DNA of 64,000 bases from Moorena sp. SIOASIH. Lineage in GTDB: Bacteria > Cyanobacteriota > Cyanobacteriia > Cyanobacteriales > Coleofasciculaceae. The stretch covers positions 186,001-250,000 of the forward strand of contig NZ_JAAHIH010000003.1 of NCBI RefSeq assembly GCF_010671925.1, in the 5' to 3' direction. The translations under genes were made by a program, and so were the position numbers. Shown here piece by piece: positions 62,221 through 64,000 of the stretch. Under the pieces are notes generated by a model. It did no database searches. It was not told the origin of the DNA and saw only the letters and a list, made by a program, of their open reading frames with translations. Positions within the stretch are counted from its first letter, which is position 1. Every line of letters starts with the position of its first letter.

Positions 62221-62453
62221 GTTGAGCTAGATTTGGAGGTAGGGTAAAATGATGGGATTGAAAGCCTAACCAAACAACAACAATTCTAGGGTGGGCATTG
62301 CTGAGTAGAATTGTAGGGTGGGCATTGCTGATAAAGATCATGATTGAACACCGAGCAATTACATGGGCAATGCCCACCAATACCCAAGCTCCATAGTTTA
62401 TTGACCACGATTTTTACCTTGAAATACCTTTTCCTTACTGATTAAAATCAACC
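62221..62453. repeat. GTAGGGTGGGCATTGCTGA palindromic unit
   Basis: Two left arms (62287 and 62313) and one right arm GGGCAATGCCCACC (about 62366-62380). The same family recurs at 63637-63705 and 63787-63850. Confidence 0.8.
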
Positions 62454-62672
62454 ATGAAAGAAAAACTCGAACAACGGTTACAATCCCTAAAATCCGAATA
62501 TGAAGCTGGTCAAAAAATGCTAGCGGAACTAGAAGCAAAACAAGCCAACCTACGAGAAACCTTACTCCGCATTAGTGGCGCAATTCAGGTATTGGAAGAA
62601 ACCTTAGGCCAAGCAACTGATACAGCGGAAAACAACTCTCAGCCATCGGAGGCAGTAGTAGTTGAATCGTAG
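62454..62672 (+). CDS. Small coiled-coil protein at the end of the eCIS operon
   Basis: A 72-residue protein, almost entirely coiled coil (LEQRLQSLKSEYEAGQKMLA, ELEAKQANLRETLLRI), with an acidic tail. It is too short for a tape measure. Similar small coiled-coil genes are common at the ends of cyanobacterial injection-system operons, but the function is not known. Confidence 0.65.
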   Translation: MKEKLEQRLQSLKSEYEAGQKMLAELEAKQANLRETLLRISGAIQVLEETLGQATDTAENNSQPSEAVVVES

Positions 62673-62939
62673 AATCGGGAATCGGGAATCGGGAATCGGG
62701 AGACGGGAGTGCGATCGCTCTTCTTATCACCAAACTTAAACTAGAGGTATTTGCGTACGCAATTTCCTTCCGGTACTCACTGGGTTCCCTGAGTGACTGT
62801 AAGCATTCAGCCGTTGGCCTTGGCCAAAGGCCACGCTAGGCTCTTGGCCACGATACGGGAAGGAGGTTTATGTTAAGCTGTTCGGTGTAGCGTGGGCTAA
62901 AGGCTCACGGCTGACAGCTGACCCCTGAATGCTTAGGTT
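62673..62939. promoter_or_regulatory. VapBC upstream region with inverted repeat
   Basis: TAAGCATTCAG (about 62801) and CTGAATGCTTA (about 62926-62936) are exact 11-bp complements; the right copy ends just before the vapB ATG. GGAATCG heptamers (62675-62700) and TTGGCCTTGGCCAAAGGCC lie between. The repeat could be an operator or the end of a small element. Confidence 0.4.
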
Positions 62940-63203
62940 ATGGAAACGACAAAATTGTTGAGTCAAGGTCAAGTTATTATTCCTAAGTCTCTGCGAGATG
63001 CTCATCACTGGGAAGCAGGTCTTGAGTTAATCGCAATTGATACGGGAGATGGGATTCTTTTAAAACCAAAAAACCCTTTTCCAGAAACACTATTAAATCA
63101 AGTGGCTGGTTGTTTAAAGTATCACGGCACTCCTAAAAGTCTTGAGGATATGGATGAGGCGATTCGGCAAGGGATAGAGGAGTTGTGGCATGATCGCTGT
63201 TGA
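62940..63203 (+). CDS. AbrB/VapB-type antitoxin
   Basis: An 87-residue protein with an N-terminal swapped-hairpin AbrB domain: TTKLLSQGQVIIPKSLRDAH, HHWEAGLELIAIDTGDGILL. The C-terminus (LEDMDEAIRQGIEELWHDRC) is the toxin-binding tail. It overlaps vapC by 14 bp. It should bind its own promoter together with the toxin. Confidence 0.92.
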   Translation: METTKLLSQGQVIIPKSLRDAHHWEAGLELIAIDTGDGILLKPKNPFPETLLNQVAGCLKYHGTPKSLEDMDEAIRQGIEELWHDRC

Positions 63204-63579
63204 TACGAATGTGGTTGTTCGGCTATTGACTCAGGATGATCAGTTACAGTTCAACAAGAGTGTAGAAATTTTCAGGAAGCAAGAGGTTTTTATTGCAGAT
63301 ACGGTAATTCTAGAAACGGAATGGGTTTTGCGTTTTGCTTATAAGTTCAAACCCACCGCTATCTGTCAAGGGTTGAGAAATCTTTTTGGTTTACCCAATG
63401 TTCGTCTTGCCAACCCTAGCTTGATGCTTCAAGTTATCCAATGGCATGAAAATGGTTTAGATTTTGCTGATGCCTTTCATTTAGCCCTGAGTCAGAATTG
63501 TTCAGAGTTTTACACGTTTGATCAGAAATTTGCTAAAAAAGCTCAAGGGTTAACCCAATCTCGGGTGAATAAGCTCTAA
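63190..63579 (+). CDS. vapC: VapC-type PIN toxin
   Basis: A 129-residue PIN RNase: MIAVDTNVVVRLLTQDD (Asp5), ILETEWVLRFAYKF (Glu), GLDFADAFHLALSQNC (Asp) and YTFDQKFAKKAQ (Asp). All four acidic positions are present, so it is probably active. It is translated from an overlap with the antitoxin. Confidence 0.93.
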   Translation: MIAVDTNVVVRLLTQDDQLQFNKSVEIFRKQEVFIADTVILETEWVLRFAYKFKPTAICQGLRNLFGLPNVRLANPSLMLQVIQWHENGLDFADAFHLALSQNCSEFYTFDQKFAKKAQGLTQSRVNKL

Positions 63580-64000
63580 AGAATTTAGAATTTAGAATGG
63601 GCGAATTTAGAATTGGGAATGCGCGAATTTAGAATCGTAGGGTGGGCATTGGAGATAAAGATCATGATTGAAACCCGAGGAATTAAATGGGCAATGCCCA
63701 CCAATACCCTTAAATCTTTGGGTGGCTAAAGTAATAGTAAATTCCGATAGGATTGGGGGTTAGAAACCAGCAATGGGTACCCTGGTTGGTGGGCATTGCT
63801 CAGGATAATCGTAGGGTGGGCGAGTTGGAAACCGGCAATGCCCACCCTACAAAATGCGATCGCACTTCATTCTTCATTCTTCATTCTTCATTCTTCATTC
63901 TTCATTCTGACAGAAAACCTTGGCCTATTGGCCACGCTACGCGAACAACCAAATAACTTTCAACCTTCAACCTTAGAGCAGAGTTGATTCAATAACTCTT
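63580..64000. repeat. Palindromic repeats and TTCATTC satellite at the right end
   Basis: GAATTTAGAAT repeats (63580-63635), two GTAGGGTGGGCATTGG/GTAGGGTGGGCGAGTTGG units with right arms GGGCAATGCCCACC and GGCAATGCCCACCCTAC, a HIP1 site at about 63857, TTCATTC heptamers (63868-63906) and TTGGCCACGCTACGCGAA. No gene is seen. Confidence 0.85.

Overview
The window comes from a cyanobacterium. The palindrome GCGATCGC (HIP1) recurs in genes and spacers, xisH/xisI and a PEP-CTERM protein are present, and the spacers are full of heptanucleotide satellites and palindromic repeats of the kind seen in large filamentous genomes. A marine Moorena/Lyngbya-type organism would fit, but the sequence does not prove a genus.

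Region 1 (1-7773, minus strand) is the right end of a biosynthetic cluster. In transcription order it carries a DUF1702 protein (UnbL-like), a secreted FG-GAP/ASPIC protein (UnbV-like), an RnfD-like membrane protein (UnbU-like) and a polyketide synthase with KS-AT-ACP order that leaves the window at base 1. This is the conserved warhead cassette of enediyne clusters. Small transposable elements have inserted in frame into the PKS and the UnbV gene and rewritten the UnbV C-terminus.

Region 2 (7774-24500) is accessory DNA, mostly minus strand. It holds a transposase remnant, a PEP-CTERM protein with an 8-residue HYK repeat, a lasso-leader-like small peptide beside an HPr-kinase-like gene, a TnpB insertion sequence, a STAS/sugar-transferase fusion with a broken glycosyltransferase, a CHAT-protease/membrane/solute-binding fusion, a BtuF-like/AAA ATPase/PIN operon, an orphan antitoxin behind a perfect 22-bp inverted repeat, and xisH/xisI. 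Long arrays of palindromic repeats separate these genes.

Region 3 (24700-33340) is an effector nursery. Three intact genes and two remnants share one N-terminal segment, and two of the intact ones carry an eCIS-core (DUF4157) domain with an HExxH motif. Their C-termini differ: a papain-like Cys/His/Asp candidate, an unknown 500-residue region, and an incomplete M23 peptidase. One remnant is split by a 783-bp element with inverted repeats and a 5-bp target duplication that carries an SRPBCC gene but no transposase. Two Uma2-type nuclease genes follow.

Region 4 (33791-62672, plus strand) is a nearly complete extracellular-type contractile injection system (eCIS). In order it has an AAA+ ATPase, DUF4255 cap, carboxypeptidase-regulatory-like protein, three near-identical sheaths plus a divergent fourth, tube, a zinc-finger protein, a DUF6760-like protein with a non-standard start, second tube, disordered linker protein, LysM protein, hub, spike, PAAR tip, gp25, two baseplate proteins (one with a LamG insertion), tail protein I, an S74 tail fibre and a coiled-coil protein. 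No tape-measure gene is recognisable. The upstream DUF4157 proteins are the likely cargo.

Region 5 (62673-64000) holds a VapBC-type toxin-antitoxin pair and more palindromic repeats.
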